From assembly GCF_040807025.1 (NCBI RefSeq), contig NC_090952.1, positions 26,347,068 to 26,411,067 on the forward strand: a stretch of DNA of 64,000 bases, in the 5' to 3' direction. The DNA comes from Struthio camelus. Its lineage: Eukaryota > Chordata > Aves > Struthioniformes > Struthionidae. This document shows positions 62,700 through 64,000 of the stretch, piece by piece; positions within the stretch are counted from its first letter, which is position 1, and the number at the start of each line of letters is the position of its first letter. Below the pieces are notes generated by a model. That model was not told the DNA's origin and searched no databases. It saw only the letters and a list, made by a program, of their open reading frames with translations. The position numbers were made by a program, and so were the translations under genes.

Positions 62700-64000
62700 G
62701 TCTGTTATGCTCCTGAAGTGTGATGCACATACCACGTCTCCTCATTGAAAAACAAAATCTTTTGCTCTCGTTATTGGCTTTAAATGAGGTTGTATGCTAA
62801 GAATTAAGCAATTACAGCTGCCACACTTCTAAAGTTAAATTTGGGATGAGCAGTACAATTTGTATTTGTCATACTTAAAGAACTCTATTTGTTGTCCTGA
62901 AATACAGAAGATTTGAAAACAACTATTTTTAAGGCTCTCCAGCTCTTCTTTCTAGGTTCCGATGCAAGACCAAACTGACTTGCTCTGCCTCTTAGTTAAT
63001 AGTTCTGTAAAAGAACAAGCCGAAATCCTCCCCTCCACTTTTTATATCAAAATCATTCTGTGCATTTCAATGTAGAAGCTGCTAGCTGTTTTGAATTTGG
63101 ATCAAATCTGGAGCTTTTCCCCCAGCAAATAGTTCTCTAGTGTGCTTTATACATTCGAGTCGAAGGACTGTGTATTATTTGATGTTCTTATGAGATAAAC
63201 AATAAACTTTTGAATATGTTTTTTCCATTTGAATACAAGCCTAGGGATGCTTCACCCTGCATCCTAAAGCCTGATTTCCCTTGGGACTCATTATCATGCA
63301 GCTCACATGTTCAGTCACCTACACTGTTGAACTTACTATCAAATAACCTTCGAAACGTTACTAGTTATTACATGTCAGAGGGCAGATTTATGATAAACTA
63401 ACTTTGAAACAAAATAATGAATTCCCCATGTTGTGTTTCCAGTAGCATTTGTGGTAATTTTGTTGGATTTAAATTTTAAAATAGTAAGTTGCCTTTTTCG
63501 CTTATTCTATCATATAGAACAGCTCCCTCCCCTCGTGAAATTTCTCCCTCCTTAAATATGGTTTATGATGATTTGAGCCCTGCCTATAAAGAATAAAAAT
63601 GAGAACATTTGTCTGTGAGCTACCAGCTGCCCACTGGAGTTCGTCTGTGATTAAACTTTCATAGCTCTCTAACTTGGTGAAAGTTAAATTAACTTAACCC
63701 TTAGCATAGTCCACCAGTGTCCAAAACGCAGCTGTGTAATAGATGTTGTAAGACAGAAACCTTTTCTCCTTGCCCTTCGTACTGCCAGCGTTTAGCGCTT
63801 TCGAGTGAGGTTCTCGCGTAACAGTGACAAAAATCAATAGTGTCATCTTCTCAGAAAACACAAACGTGTTTTACTGTGGATTAGAATGCTGTCAAAGGCG
63901 ATCCAAAAAGGTTTTCCAAAAGGCTATCCGGAGTTTTAGCCCCCTAAGCCCATATTTAGGGATCTAAATAATTGGCCAATTTTCAGGAAGGCTGAGCATG
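62700..64000. other. Upstream gene desert to the window end
   Basis: AT-rich non-coding sequence. No gene, repeat array or clear regulatory motif cluster was found. Confidence 0.35.

Overview
This is vertebrate nuclear DNA, most likely from a bird (another archosaur or a turtle is possible). The reasons are degraded CR1-type LINE tails near 8.93-9.19 kb and 21.10-21.20 kb, few transposons overall, and one intronless developmental gene in a large AT-rich gene desert broken by dense CpG islands. No bacterial or viral features were seen. The window holds one gene I can identify with near certainty: POU3F4 (Brn-4), a class III POU-homeodomain transcription factor of 361 residues in a single exon on the minus strand (45317-46402).

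Layout. 1.0-6.2 kb: a set of candidate exons on the minus strand with splice sites, several phase-compatible, plus a possible terminal exon with a nearby poly(A) signal. I do not recognise the protein. It may be the 3' half of an unannotated gene transcribed in the same direction as POU3F4. 6.2-17 kb: gene-poor sequence with a CR1 fossil and slow-evolving-looking AT-rich tracts (10.15-12.0 kb), one with a 15-bp perfect inverted repeat. 17.08-18.05 kb: an isolated CpG island with a YY1-like start motif, a good promoter candidate. 18.5-42.3 kb: gene desert (the 3' side of POU3F4) with blocks that look like conserved non-coding elements, microsatellites and an old MITE-like element. 42.3-54.3 kb: the POU3F4 domain. 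It has an AT-rich 3' UTR with several poly(A) signals, the coding exon, a CCAAT/GC-box promoter, and a chain of CpG islands typical of Polycomb-controlled developmental genes, alternating with AT-rich candidate enhancers, two of which carry perfect octamer (POU) sites. 54.3-64.0 kb: upstream gene desert with a 110-bp (TCTTC)n array and a few candidate regulatory blocks.

How the parts fit. POU3F4 is the regulatory hub. In mammals its neural and inner-ear expression depends on proximal and very distant upstream enhancers. Octamer sites in the upstream AT-rich blocks allow auto- or cross-regulation by POU/SOX proteins. Conservation cannot be measured from one sequence, so every enhancer call here is an inference from composition and motifs. 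The strongest candidate for something undescribed is the minus-strand multi-exon structure at 1.0-6.2 kb.
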